Shown: one piece after another, positions 1-12,934 of the stretch
How the letters are laid out: every line of letters begins with the position of its first letter
How positions within the stretch are numbered: position 1 is the stretch's first letter
Translations under genes and position numbers: made by a program
From: Coffea arabica
Taxonomy: Eukaryota > Streptophyta > Magnoliopsida > Gentianales > Rubiaceae
Length of the DNA: 64,000 bases
NCBI RefSeq assembly: GCF_036785885.1
Contig: NC_092320.1
Span: 10,603,557 to 10,667,556 of the forward strand
Direction: 5' to 3'
Notes under the pieces: model-generated
Told to the model about the DNA's origin: nothing
Databases searched by the model: none
Seen by the model: only the letters and a program-made list of their open reading frames with translations

Positions 1-550
1 AGAAGGCCCTGCCTTCGTCTTCGTTTTGGAGCCACCAGTGTACGAAGCAAAAGGCTAACCGAAATTGTCCAGAGCAAGTGTAAAAATCAAAAGGAAAATA
101 GCCGTCTGGCCTATTCTAATTGCTACCGATGAGAAAAAAAGATAAAGGGAAAAAGCGTCTGACAGATCTCGGAAAAGAAAACTAAAGCTAAGGTATTGAT
201 GCCTCTGAATCTCCCTTTTTATTCTTTATATAGCCGCCGTCAGGAGCTTCTCAAACGTGACCCAATTGATTGAAAACAAAAGCAAAGCTAGCATTTTGGA
301 GTTTTTATCCCATGCTTCTCGCGGTTCACGTGGACCGGAGTCCGGCTTTCGATAATGTCTACCTTTTAAGGTGTGGCCACGTCCTGAAATGAGAAGTCTT
401 CTGGAAATTCACCTCAAGATATCATTTTTAATGCTAACCGCTTACAATTCATACAAATATCAAATATGAGTGAAATTCCCTTTCTTAGCACCATGAATAG
501 CCAAAATTAGAACAAGATGACAATGCAAAATGTGCCAAATAACTGCTCTA
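1..550. other. AT-rich intergenic DNA, no gene seen
   Basis: I see no coding signal, RNA gene or repeat boundary in this stretch. It ends at the inverted repeat of the element that begins at 551. Confidence 0.5.
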
Positions 551-1976
551 TCAGAAACCTCCCCTGAGATTTCTGACACTTTCACTGGCACCTCCTGAGG
601 TTCTCAAAATTTCACTGACCTCCCTTGCTTTTGAGTTTTTGGTAACAATGCAGTCCAAATCTGATTACAATATTATTTTCATGTGTGAGAAGGAATTTTT
701 ATTCCATGGCTGCCCCTTTGCTCCTTGTATTAGTAGAAGTTGAAAGAATAATAAATTATTAGAATGATTACTAAAGTTGAGGGGGTGTAAGTACAACACA
801 AAAAATTGTAAGCACTAGATGTGCCAGGGAAAATGCCGGTTTTCATAAATCTTAAGTTAACTAGTATGTTATCTATTTAACATAACTTAAGTAACTAATT
901 AAACTAATTAAATTACCTGCGAGTATTACTTTCACATAATTAATTTATGTTAAATACAAAACCTACCAGTTTCCCTTTCGTAAAAATATGAGTGTAATAC
1001 TTTTTGAATTTTACTTACAACTATTTGTATATTTAATATAAATTAAATTATTCAGAGTAAAATGCCTATAAATAGCTAGTACTTTATTCATATAATAGAA
1101 GAAACTCGTAAAGAGCTAGTAAAAAGTGGGTAATTTATTTTTTTACTCTCACGTATTTAATTTATGTTAAATACAAAATCTAGTAGTTTCTCTTTCGTAA
1201 TAATATTAGTGTAACAATTTTTTGAATTTCACTTATAAATATTTATGTATTTAATATAAATTAAATGATGCAAATTAAATTACTCATAAATAGCTAGTAC
1301 TTTATCCATACAATGGAAGAAACTCGTAAAGAACTTGTATGTTATGGAATTTTTTTTTTACTTTCAAATACTTCATTTATATAAATACAAAACATGCTAC
1401 TTTTCCTTTCGTAAAAATACTTGTGTAACGGCTTTTGAATTTTATTTGCAAATATTTATGAACTTAACATAAATTAAATAATTCAAAATAAAATGCCCAT
1501 AAAACCTGGTACTTGGTTCATGTAATAGAGAAAACCATAAAGAGTTGGTACTTTATGAGATATTTCTTTTTTAAAAAATATTTAATTTATATTAAATAAA
1601 TAACCTACTAGTTTTTTTACGTAATAAGTTACTATAATATTTTTTGAATTTTACTTAAAAACATTTATATATTCACAGCAGGCACAAAAATGGCACCTTA
1701 CTCCCTAGTCCAGCTTTAATTCATGTATTAGCCATCAAGTTTGTGTTATTGTAGTTAAGCTTGATTAATCACTTTAGATGCCTTTTTCTCCAATTAAACG
1801 GGAATAATACACTCCATCTTCAGTAATAAAACCCAACTTCATAGGATATATTTGTAATTTTGGCCTTCATGATGTCAGCAAAGGGGTCCAATTTTCTATC
1901 AAGGGAGGTCAGTGAAATTTTGAGAACCTTACGGGGTGCCAGTCAAAGTGTCAGAAACCTCAGGGGAGGTTTCTGA
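551..1976. mobile_element. Non-autonomous TIR element, 1.43 kb
   Basis: Positions 551-627 and 1900-1976 are near-perfect inverted copies of each other (77 bp each). The outer end reads TCAGAAACCTCCCCTGAG and the inner end CACTGACCTCCCTTG. The interior is AT-rich with no open frame of note, so the element cannot code for its own transposase. I could not find a clear target-site duplication, so the superfamily is left open. It sits about 360 bp upstream of the U-box kinase start codon. Confidence 0.75.
941..1640. repeat. Tandem repeat of ~215 bp, about 3.5 diverged copies
   Basis: The phrase TAATTTATGTTAAATACAAA recurs at about 941, 1158, 1372 and 1582 with small changes. Each time it is followed by a 'TTCCTTTCGTAA' block, a 'TTTTTGAATTTTACTT' block and, in the complete copies, a 'TAGTACTTTATTCAT' block. 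The spacing is about 208-217 bp. The repeats lie wholly inside the TIR element at 551-1976. Confidence 0.7.
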
Positions 1977-2333
1977 AATTATCCCATAAAAAAAAGAAGC
2001 AACTCAGGAGAATGTACAATAGACTATAGTTGACCCTGAACGTAGCTACCGAGAAGGGAATCTGTTGTGGACAAGGAAACCCGTCAGATCATCTTAGCCT
2101 AATCCTCACAACCGTCAGATCAGGAAACGCGGGGCCCACTTTTTGTTTGTTTTTGCAGGTAAACTGCAAAACGGCCAACGCGGCAAAGTCCGCGAAGCAG
2201 ACGCCAAGTCGACTCTGACGTCTGAAACCCCAGTCCTAAATGCCAAATCCTAATCACATTAAACAAAAACACTAAGCTTCCATTTCCAATTTCATTAGCT
2301 TTCAACAATTGAGAAGCTTGAATCTTCTGAGAA

Positions 2334-5300
2334 ATGAATAGGGAGGCTGAGGAGCGGGGTGGTGGTGGTGGCGGTGGTGCCGAGACGTCGACGGTGGCTG
2401 TGGCAGTGGCAGTGGCAGTAAAGAGCTCAAGAGGGAAAGGAAGCCGGCGTGCAGTCCGGTGGGCGGTTGAGAAGATGATATGGAAAGCCGAACCTACTGT
2501 GCTAGTCCATGTCATCCCTCCTGTTACTTCAATCCCTACTCCTTGTATGATGTCAAAACTAAAATTTCTTACTATTAGGAGTATGTCTCCGTTGTTATGA
2601 ATTGTGATGTGGTATCGTTGTTTTTGTTGTACTCCAACTACAGCAGGACAGAGGATACCAATTGAAGAGGTGGACGCAAAGATACTGAGACTATATGTAG
2701 ATGATATGAAAGAAAGGTCTAAGCAAATGCTTATACCTTTCAAGAAACTGTGTAAAAGAAGAAGGGTGGGTGAGATAAAAGTTTCGTTTCCACCAAACCA
2801 TGTTGTTTCTTCCGTTACAAAGATTGGTGAATTTTACCAGTAATTGAGGTTTAATGATCTCTCTCTCTCTCTCTCTCTCTGGCTGTAGGTGGAAATTGTA
2901 GTGCTTGAGGGGGATAGTCCTGCGTCTGCACTTGTAAGATACGTAGCAGATGTGGGGATTTCAGCTTTGGTAGTGGGTTCCTGCTCTCCCAAATACGGTT
3001 GCTTTAGAAGGTAACCTTGCCTTTGATCACATGATGATGTTGTTGCTGGTTTTATGCTATCACCTCAAATATTTTGTCTCTGTTCTTAGCCTCTTTTGTC
3101 TCTGAATTTTATGGTGATAATCAAAAGTCTCTTTTGGCTTGAGTAGATTCGACAAGTCCTTCCCTTTTCCTTTGGGATTCCTTCCCTTTGTATTGATTTT
3201 GACTTCTTTGCTTGCTTTAATAATTGTTTTAGATATCCCTCATCACTTAACTAAACCTCCATTCGCCTCAATGATTAATTGGTGCAGGAAGCCAAAGAGC
3301 TCTGTAGTGCCATCGGTTCTCGTAAGAAATGCTCCTGAAAGTTGTGATGTCTTTGTGGTGTCCAGACGTGGGGTTATCAAAAATAAACCAAAAACCTTGT
3401 TGGCTACTGGTATTACCGAAATACATTCAATATCTCAGATGTTTCGTTTCGGCTGTTTCCATGTCAGTCATTGCTTCTTTGTTTGCCCCTTCTCAGAGGA
3501 TAGCGCAAAGGAGTTTTTGGTCAGTAAAAGCGAACACCATTCTCTGACAGTAAGTAAACAATTGCCTTGGAACAGTTCTTCGTCAACAGACTCAAGAACC
3601 AACAAAAACTCACAACTATCATCAACCTCTGGCTTTGGTGGTCCAGACTCTCATATTCAGGCCTATCCAGTATACTCTACCACTTTTCTGCAGCAGATTC
3701 ATCTTGCGGACAAAACCTTAGATTTTGAAACAGTTCAGAGTCGCTCCTCTCGACCTTCTACATCCTCGGAGCAGGTAAAAGAGTAGTATAAGCCTATTTT
3801 TGCTGGATGCTCGTCCAAGCACATTGATGAAGGTTCATTACCCTGGTGGTTCTCTTTTGAGACAATTTGGATGAAACATGTAAACAGTCCCCACTTGGTG
3901 CTAATTTTTGCTCTATGTTAATGCAGTCAAATGTCGATGCTGAAGTGGAGCGACTGCGACAAGAATTATACAGCACTCTTTCCATGTACAATCAAGCCTG
4001 TGAAGATCTGGTTTATGTCCAAAAGAAGGTAAGAATTTGATTGTCTTTCATTGACTTAAAATCCTAGGTTACTCAGTTCAGAATCCAGTTGGAAAATATT
4101 AAAGGACCTTAGAATATCTCAAAAGTCCTCCAATCCTTCTGATTTGTGAAAAGTTTTCATGGTTTAATTATTAATGTGCAGGACACACAGACATCAGTTA
4201 GATTCTTTTTTTTTTTTAAGATATGAGCAAGTAGAACTGATTGGCACTCACAGAACATTAACCATCTATTCCTTTCTCACAGGTCAACTTGCTTTCTGCT
4301 GAATGCCTTGAAGAAGAAAGAAGAGTGGATGCTGCAAGACAAAGAGAGGAGATTTTACGCAAAGTTGCTGCAAGAGAGAGAGAGAAGCATTTGGAGGCCA
4401 TGAAGGAGATTGAAATGGCAAAGGATCAGTGTGTCAAGGAAGCTAATGAAAGACAAGTAGCAGAAACTAATGCCCTCAACGAGTTTTCTCAGAAGCAGAA
4501 AATTGTGGAAGCACTATTTTCAGAAGACAAAAGGTACAGAAGGTACACTAGAGACGAAATTGAGGAGGCAACAGGTTTCTTCTGTGAGGCAAAGGTTATA
4601 GGTTCTGGAGCATATGGAAAAGTTTACAAATGCAGCATTGATCATACTCCCGTGGCCATTAAAGTCCTTCAGTCTGATGCATCAGACAAAAAGGAAGAAT
4701 TTCTGAGAGAGGTTGCTTACTTCTCTTCTTACATAATTTCCCATCTTTCAAGTCTGAGCTACTAGATATTTTTGAATAAGCACATATCTGCTAGATGTTT
4801 TGTTCACACTGGAAGCCGTTAACAGAAACACTAAACATCCATTTATTGTAGGAGTTACTATTTAAGAATGATTTGTTTAACGAAATATGGGCTTGTTCTC
4901 ATTAGATTGTTTTAACTGATTATAGATTTTGATTTTGAATAATCAATTTTTGTGATGTTCTTGTTTGCTTTTGTGTTCAAGTTATAGAATTTTTAATAAC
5001 CAAAAAATTTAAAATTTATAATCAACCAAATAGTGGCTTTCTTGATTCTGATTATTCTCTATAATCACTTTCCATAATCAGATCTTGCAAAATCTAAAGC
5101 ACCTGAGAACAAGGCCTATGTGCAGCACTCACTTGTGAGCTGCGGCAGTACAACTGCATCTTAACTCTGTAATGTAATTGTATCATCGTTAGAACCTTTT
5201 CTGATATAACCTCTTCCTTCTATGTAGGTTGAAGTTCTTAGCCTACTACGTCACCCTCATATTGTTTTACTTCTTGGAGCCTGTCCAGAAATTGGTTGCC

Positions 5301-6252
5301 TGGTATATGAATATATGGAAAATGGCAGCCTGGAAGATTATATACTTCCTGGAAGCGGCCGAGGTCCGCTTCCCTGGTTTATTCGTTTCCGGATTGTTTA
5401 TGAAGTGGCCTGTGGACTTGCATTTTTACACAATTCAGGACCAGAGCCTATTGTCCATCGGGATCTGAAACCAGGAAATATACTCTTAGATAGAAATTAT
5501 GTGAGCAAAATTGGAGACGTGGGCTTGGCAAAAATAATATCGGAGGTGGTGCCTGATAATGTAACAGAATACCAAAATTCTATTCTTGCTGGTACCATTT
5601 GTTACATGGATCCAGAGTATCAAAGGACTGGCACGGTAAGACCAAAATCTGATCTGTATGCTTTAGGAATCATAGCTCTTCAGCTGTTGACCGCTTGCCG
5701 TCCTAATAGAGCAATACTGAAGGTTGAAAATGCCATAAAAACTAGATCATTGTCAGCCGCACTAGATAAATCAATTTCAGACTGGCCATTGGCTGAAGTC
5801 AAAGAACTCGCTCAGATGGCTCTAAAATGCTGTAAACTTAGGTGCAGAGACAGGCCAGATCTTGAAACAGAGTTGCTCCCTGTTTTGGAAAGACTCGCCA
5901 GATTTGCTGATGTAGCTAGGAAAGCTGGCAGTGGCAATTTTCCTGCACCAAGCCAGTATTACTGCCCAATTCTTCAGGTAATCATTCAAATCCATGGAAT
6001 AGCCATCTGAATAGTAATTTGCAATTCTCAGGAGGGAAAGCGCACTTATTTGCATCTTGCTCTCAGGAAATAATGGATGATCCGCATATTGCAGCAGATG
6101 GTTTTACATATGAGCACATTGCGATTAAAACATGGCTTGACAGACATGATGTATCACCAGTAACGAAGGTTAGACTGCAGACGAAGATGCTTACCCCAAA
6201 CCATATACTGCGTTCAGCCATTCAAGAGTGGAGGTCAAGCGTCTCATTCTGA
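2334..6252 (+). CDS. U-box domain-containing protein kinase (PUB35/51/52 type), 802 aa
   Basis: Join 2334-2544, 2644-2765, 2889-3010, 3288-3774, 3927-4028, 4283-4711, 5228-5977, 6067-6252; all junctions are GT-AG and in frame. Domain order is typical of plant class U-box receptor-like cytoplasmic kinases: an N-terminal UspA-like domain (about residues 20-170), a charged coiled coil (about 315-430), a kinase domain with glycine loop GSGAYG (455-460), lysine K475 in VAIK and HRD at 568-570, then a C-terminal U-box (from about 735, CPILQ...DPHIAADGFTYE). The U-box should recruit an E2 enzyme, so the protein is a predicted E3 ubiquitin ligase fused to a kinase. The DFG motif reads DVG (588-590), which as I recall is usual for this subfamily. 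Exon 4 is longer than I expect, and positions about 3409-3498 could be a small retained intron. Length matches the family (about 800 aa). The exact orthologue is not assigned. Confidence 0.9.
2861..2880 (+). repeat. (CT)n microsatellite in intron 2 of the U-box kinase
   Basis: A run of ten CT units lies just before the 3' splice site of exon 3 and probably serves as its polypyrimidine tract. Confidence 0.7.
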
Positions 6253-6636
6253 GGAACTGAATATGAATGCAGATGCAATCAAATTTCATAGCTACATTTT
6301 TAACTGAACCAACGTCTGAGCGAGTTATGTTCATATAGATATCATATTTGTCTAGTAGATTTTGCCAACAGTTGCAACTGCAAATGTATATTCCTGATAT
6401 CAGCACCATCATATTTAAATGAATGTGAGAAACAACGGTTATAGTAACATGGAATGTCTACATTCATGCAATAATCACTTAAGACTGTCAATTAAGCAGT
6501 GTCTACATTGCGATATTCTGAAAATATTTGTGTGGTTAATTAGTACTTTACCATCACTGTTTATGTACAAAGTAAGAAACCTCAAAATGGTATACTGTTG
6601 GACGCATCTTATTCAAACCATAGAAGTTGACATGAA

Positions 6637-8883
6637 TCAGGCCTCCACTTGCGTGAATTCTAGTGCATTGGCATCTGGATCACGTGTAAATATGGCTGGC
6701 CTTCCAGAGCGACTAAGGGTGTATGCAATACCTGAAATTTGATTGATAAACATACAGCAGAATAAGAAATGCAGGCTTCCAGAAGAAGCATTTCTTTACA
6801 TTGGAAAAAGTTTGATCATGTTAAGGTGATAAAAAATGAAGCTGAGAATGGGGCACAACTAAATACCAGCTTTATCCAGAATTGCTTTCAGCTTTGGCAC
6901 ATCCCGAATTGCTATGCAAGTATGCCGATCTCGACCCCCATGTTCGGGCCTGCCTGTTAGCGGGTCAGGATTTGGAAGCTCCATCAAATGTATCATCTCA
7001 GAACCAACCCACAACCAAGCACCCCTATATGGAAGCTTATCGTGTGGTCGTGCCTCATTTATTTTTAGGCCTGAACTTAATAAATATTAGAAATCCTTTG
7101 GCTTTGTCATGTGGAAAAAGGAAGACATTAGATTACCTTTAAGCAGTAAGAAACTTACCAAGTATATTCTGGTAAAAGTCCAGTGACCTTTCAAGGTTCT
7201 CACATAAGATCCCAACATGATGCATACTTACAACTCCAAAATCTGCATGTCAGCACATGCTATTCTAAGTTAAAAGTGGCAAGTGACAGGCCTAGAAAAT
7301 ACTCGATCAAAGATTAGACATGGTGTTAGAAATAAACAGTACATTACATGAATGCAGAGGTTTTTCTCCTATACACGGATCAAAACTATGGCGAAATAAC
7401 AATCTCGCGTTCGAAGGAGTAACCACCATGGAAGACCAACACTTTGAATCAAGGACAAAAAAGTCCAAAGACTTCAAATATGATAATTGATCAAATTTAA
7501 TCTCTTGCCCTGCTGACTCTATCTTTTAGAGTGTATTTTTAAACATTTCTGACATTGATTGCTAAGTTCTATTATTCGATTTTCAGTAAGTTAAAAATTG
7601 TCAGCCAAAGCAAATACATTTGTATCCATATCCTTGAGAGCATTCATTTTTAAACATTTCTGACATTGATTGCTAAGTTCTATCATTCAATTTTCGGTAA
7701 GTTAAAAATTGTCAGCAGAAGCAAATACATTTGCATCCATATCCAGTTGAAATTACTAAACTAATTTCAATTGGATTTTCAGCAAAATTTAATTAACTTA
7801 TATCATAGTGGCTCATCTAACAATTCTATTCCACAACGAATAACATACAGAGGCACAAGAGAAAAGGAGTTTTACCACTCTTGTCATCAACACCTTCAAC
7901 ACTGACAGAATCTTTCTCAAGCATATCTGCTTGTGTAGATGATTTAGCGTTTACCACCAAATGAGGCCTATGATTTCCAGCAGTTCTTACAGTAGGCAGA
8001 AAGTTTCTGTTTGGTAGTGTAACTGTTGCAGCAGCAGCACCAATTCCGCAATTGACCTGACTCATAAAGGTCCAACTCATTGGGAGAAGTAAATTTAAAA
8101 CTGAAGGAACTTTCAGCTACCATGGAGCCAAAAAAGAGAGGTTATAGGGAGAACAAATCATGTATTAGAGGATCCAGTACAACCAAAGGATACACAATCA
8201 ACAAAAATAAATGGCAGCAATCTCCCCTTTACTTTGACGTGTACTAGACTAGTAAATTTTACATTGATAACAGAATAATGCGTTCTTGGCACCTTGTTTT
8301 GCAACCACAATTACTTCAGGGAAGAAGGGAAAAAACCCTCTAGACAACAGAGCCACTTAAGAAGCAATAATTCTTAAATCCATAGCTCCTAAATATCAGT
8401 AAAGCTGTAAAGATCAATGTCCTGCAAGAACGGTGCATGAGGATGCCCCTATACACTTGAAACTAAATGTAAAATTGAAGCATCAAGAGCAACTATCGAA
8501 TCCTAAAAGCTTTCGTAGTATACTGATTTGAAGAAAGTTCATTTTTTTCAAGGTTTAAATCAACAAATGAACTTGGATTAAGTTGCAGAAGGGCCAGCAA
8601 GCAAAATATATTTAGGCCAGATAAACAAGAAAAAATGAACGAGTATTAACCATTCTTCAAATGTATACCCATGGATATGCATAACTACGCGGCTCAACTT
8701 TCCGGTCATGGTTTTCTTGTCTTTCTAATATCACCAATCTTGTTCAATTAATGACACGAAAGTAGAAAATTTAGAAAAAAAAAAAAAAGCAGATTGTGAT
8801 CAATCATGTATTGTCAACTAATTTCAGCTCAACTTACTCAACAAGTATGGTAATTAACAAAAATTTTCCAATAGATTCCTGCA

Positions 8884-8956
<73 letters not shown>

Positions 8957-9046
8957 TAACCATCAGTTTCGGCAACAAATTGACAGGAAATTTTTTACTA
9001 CCTTTTTTTGAGGCAAAGTTAGAGGTGGGTTCAGTAGAGAAGCCAT
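6637..9046 (-). CDS. Glyoxalase I / VOC family protein, predicted plastid-targeted, 202 aa
   Basis: Complement of join 6637-6731, 6867-7070, 7159-7242, 7876-8056, 9002-9046. Exon 1 codes for MASLLNPPLTLPQKK, a Ser/Leu-rich transit-peptide start, and is 945 bp upstream of exon 2. Exons 3-5 give one VOC domain: HHVG at 83-86, the GAWLWVGSEMIHLMELPN strand, GGRDRH near 148-153 and ALEFTQVEA at the C-terminus. H84, E134, H153 and E195 sit where family metal ligands are expected. The sequence resembles the single-domain plastid 'lactoylglutathione lyase-like' proteins of plants (At5g57040 type, from memory); true glyoxalase activity is not shown. All junctions are GT-AG with matching phases. The exon-2 frame also stays open upstream to an ATG at 8080, but the acceptor at 8057 and the transit-like exon 1 fit better. 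The gene is convergent with the U-box kinase, with 384 bp between stop codons. Confidence 0.85.
7535..7744. repeat. Tandem duplication of ~99 bp in a glyoxalase intron
   Basis: Positions 7535-7633 and 7646-7744 are about 95% identical. Both begin ATTTTTAAACATTTCTGACA and end TCCATATCC. The offset is 111 bp. The copies lie in the intron between exons 2 and 3 of the glyoxalase gene. Confidence 0.85.
8886..8953. repeat. (TA)n microsatellite, about 33 units
   Basis: An uninterrupted TA run of about 66 bp lies in intron 1 of the minus-strand glyoxalase gene, close to the 5' splice site at 9001. It could be length-polymorphic. Confidence 0.95.
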
Positions 9047-9729
9047 TGAAGAGCAGAGGAGCTAATCAGACAGTACTCGAGCGTAGCAGCGCTTCAGTTT
9101 ATACAGCCGTATTCTGCTTTGGGATTCTGTCTGCTTTTATCCTTTATTTTTGGGTTGAAACGATTAAGAACTTGTCGGCCACTGCTTGCGACTGAAGTTG
9201 CGGTTCAAGATTGCCAGCCAAGGAGACCCACATAACCCATTGTATTGCAAACGCTACACTTGTTCGAGGCAAATTTGCAGAATGGGAAGATTATGTGGTA
9301 ATTTCGCGTAATTTGTTGGACGTTTTTACTTTTTTTATTTTAACCGACAAAACTTCATATGAATTCGATATACTTGAATGCTGGTCGAAACATGTTGCCG
9401 GGTTAGTAATAAATTTCAGAAAAACAGTTTTTCTATTTGTTTTTTGGCCTTTTTTGGGAGTACAAAAACTCACCTCCCCCTCCATGCCAAGATTCCCAAA
9501 ATCAAGTTCATGATTCCATGCATTTTTGAGATTTACCAGATTGAATCGGATCGTAATATTCTATCAGAATATAAGCAACAAATAATGCAACTCCTGTGCT
9601 CAAAGACTTATATAGGTGGGGGGAGGGCGGCTAAAAAAATTTTCTAAAATCTTTATTTTGTACTATATATTTTAACGTACCACCTCAAAAATCTTTCATG
9701 TTTCTCTTTTTATCTCCTTTAGGGACGGC
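9047..9729 (-). promoter_or_regulatory. Presumed 5' UTR and promoter region of the glyoxalase gene
   Basis: This stretch lies upstream of the minus-strand ATG at 9046. The first 100 bp are less AT-rich and look like a leader. I see no decisive promoter motif and no other gene. Confidence 0.4.
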
Positions 9730-12700
9730 TGTAACAGCCCCACTTTCCCCTAAGGCGAACCAAAGGGGCTAGCGGACTGTCTGCCCAACTCTCGCCAGGA
9801 CTACGGATCAGTTCACGTCGATCTAATACGCTCCGGAACATACCCACGCGTGTAAACAAGTCAAAATCACAAATAAAAAAAACGAAAAATCGAAGCCGAT
9901 GATGAACAGTACCGGCCACGTCAGAATCCAGATACTAGGCCGAGAGTAGCCAAAATTTTTCCTTCTCCGTTTGAAATGCGTATCGCTCCGAAATCCAACC
10001 AAATATATATAAACATTAAAATTCAACATTTACAAGCCAAAACGGCATACCAAAATATCCAAAAGTTCATACATGTGCAACTAGCCACTTACAAGCCAAC
10101 CATTGGTTGAAACCAAACACTTAGGGTTTTCACCCTCAAGGAGCTATTCAAAATATACATTTACATGAGCTCAACTTGCTAGTACAACCTTTCCAAAAGT
10201 GATCATTTTCCTGTAAGGAAAACAAATGGAACGGAGTGAGCTAAAGCTCAGTGAGTTACTACCACAATAGCAACTAAGATCACATAAGTATAACCTTTCA
10301 GTTCAAGTATACAAATAAGAAGTAAATCAAATCAGTGAAAGGATACGGACGGCTCTCAAGAGCCCATTTCCACGCTTACATTCTTGATCCAATTTCATTG
10401 ACTCTCCGTCAACGTTTATGAGTACCAACCGTAGACCTCACTTCACCCATTCCTTCCACCAAACATACCCCAACCGGGCCCGCACTCCAATCAGTAACTT
10501 TTGGTAATACTCGAGTATACCGGAATCAAGAGTCTCATTACTACAAGATTCCCTAGTACAGTCCCCGTGGCATGACAATTTTCACGACCAAGCCCTCGCC
10601 GGCTCGATCCAATTGACTACCAAACGGGGTTGAGCTCAGTGATACAGTAAAGCCGTTGGACATTCGTCCAAACGACACCAAATCATTTTTCCATGAATGG
10701 AATTCAGTATCTCATATAACAAGTGCAGTATTTCAGTAAAACAGTAAACAGTCATGAATGAAATCACAAGGGGGTGAGGGCGGTCAAGTACACCCTCACC
10801 TCAATCACTTCCAATAGCCAAATAAGCCTTCAAGGCATCAGTTTCACATATAACAAAGCCACATTGTAACATTTAAGTGAGTAGTATACTCACTAATCAA
10901 TTAAGTGCTATTTCATGCACTTCCGTCAGGAGAATGTCGTGAACCACCGTCACGCCCTAGAACACGTAAAGCCGGCTCGATCCAATTGACTACCAAACAG
11001 GGTTGAGCTCAGTGATACAGTAAAGCCGTTGGACATTCGTCCAAACGACACCAAATCATTTTTCCATGAATGGAATTCAGTATCTCATATAACAAGTGCA
11101 GTATTTCAGTAAAACAGTAAGCAGTCATGAATAAAATCACAAGGGGGTGAGGGGGGTCAAGTACACCCTCACCTCAATCACTTCCAATAGCCAAATAAGC
11201 CTTCAAGGCATCAGTTTCACATATAACAAAGCCACATTGTAATATTTAAGTGAGTAGTATACTCACTAATCAATTAAGTGCTATTTCATGCACTTCCGTC
11301 AGGAGAATGTCGTGAACCACCGTCACGCCCTAGAACACGTAAGCAAGTACAATGAGACTCGATAACGAGTCATATAGCAATGCTGAACACAACCCCAATA
11401 GGGTTTCATATGCATAAATAAGCATGATAGCAAACCAGAAATTAGAGATAGCTTTAGTCTTAGCCCCGAATAGAAAAACTGTTTTGCCCTTATTATGTGG
11501 TAATGGCGTCAAATTCACTACGGTTATCAGATGGGGGTGTAAGACCCACCGTTTCGAAGCTATGAAACAGGGCTACAACAATGTAGAAGGTCACTCACTC
11601 CAGTTCCTAGCTTAACTAGGTCAAAAATGCCAAATTCTAAACCAGAATGACCAAAACAGGTTTGTAAATCACACAAAACTGTAATCAGTATAACTCAGTC
11701 CATACAAGTCCAAATGCCGAAATTCCAAAGGCATATGGTAGCTAAGACATCCAGCTACATTTCATCAGAAGACACCAACAACAAAATCCAAACCGATTCC
11801 AGTCAAAATGGCCAATTACCAGTGCAGATTTCGCATTCTGTCCAAAGCAGAACAGCTACAGTAATTCCGTCATATCTCACTCTACACTAATCCAAATGAT
11901 CTGAAATTTTACAGGCACCTCAAACACATCAATACCTACAACTTTCATGTTTTGAACAAAGTCCAATTCGGCCTTTAACCCTATGATCCAAAACCGGACA
12001 GAATTAGGGGTTTTCAAACCCTAACTTTTCACAATTCACTCCAAATCCAAAATTGGTTGCATTTAGCAACAATTCACACCCACTAGAGTCATTTTAAACC
12101 ATTACCATTCATCATACAAGGCCATAACATCCCATTCATATTGAACCAGAAAATTCATCATAAAATGGAAAACTTCGCCATATCACTTCAAATAAAGAAA
12201 TAAATCACATATTCCATCACTCATGCCACCATTAAGCACAAAATAAGTATCATTAGAGGTAGTAGGGTGTTCAAGCATCACTTACCAAGAAATCAAGAGA
12301 GAGAGGGATGTTGGCCACCTTAGACCTTCAAACAAACTTCACTAAGACACTTACTAGCACTAGAAGGAAAGATTTTATGGAGTGGAATCTAGTGTAGGCT
12401 TTTGTTCTTGGAAGATTGAGTGAAATGGAAGCTTGAAAGTTGAAGAAATTTCCTTCCTTCTTGAGCTAGGAGGGCCGGCCAACATGGAGAAGAAAATGGT
12501 GATTTTTGGGCAATTTTGAGATATTTAATCCTTTGGTCAAAAAAGTCAAGAAAGTGAATAGTAATTCTTAAAGTCCAACCAATGAGAATGTGACACTTGT
12601 CACCTCATTAAATGCATTCCTATCCTTTCTTTCTTCTCTCACATCAATCATTTCACACACTCTATTTATCTATTAACACCCGATAAATTTTACACAGTAT

Positions 12701-12934
12701 CCGGAATTTAACCTAATTGGCCGAATTTTTCCGAACTTTTCGCACTAGTGGGTCCCACGTCCAATATACATTCTTAATTTTCTAAAACTCACCAATGCTA
12801 GAAAAAATCAACTAAAAACTATAATTACGCATAAAATCTACCAGAAAAATATTTCTAAACTAGAAAATGCAAAATTTATGCAATTAAGGGAACTAAAACC
12901 CTAGAAAAAATAATTAGGATTTTACGGGTTCTCA
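9730..12934 (-). mobile_element. Probable solo LTR of a Ty3/gypsy-type retrotransposon, 3.2 kb
   Basis: Read on the minus strand the unit starts TGAGAACCCGTAAAATCC at 12934 and ends GGGGCTGTTACA at 9730, giving TG...CA termini. The start is what I associate with long LTRs of plant gypsy elements. No gag, protease, RT or integrase coding is present on either side, which argues for a solo LTR left by recombination. A 5-bp target duplication was not found (ACGGC against AAATG), so the boundaries or the solo status are not secure. It contains a 373-bp direct duplication. Confidence 0.6.
10598..11343. repeat. Direct tandem duplication, 2 x 373 bp
   Basis: Positions 10598-10970 and 10971-11343 are nearly identical. 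Both begin GCCGGCTCGATCCAATTG (then GCAAG follows the second copy) and end TAGAACACGTAA. Only a handful of substitutions are visible, such as AAACGGGG/AAACAGGG and GAGGGCGG/GAGGGGGG, so the duplication is young compared with the flanking LTR. Confidence 0.9.

Noticed and set aside
2120-2743. 207-aa minus-strand open frame
   Set aside because: Antisense to exons 1-2 of the U-box kinase, whose plus-strand exons match a known family with correct splice sites.
8980-9195. 71-aa plus frame
   Set aside because: Covers the antisense of glyoxalase exon 1 and leader; the minus-strand reading gives a transit peptide joined in frame to the VOC protein.
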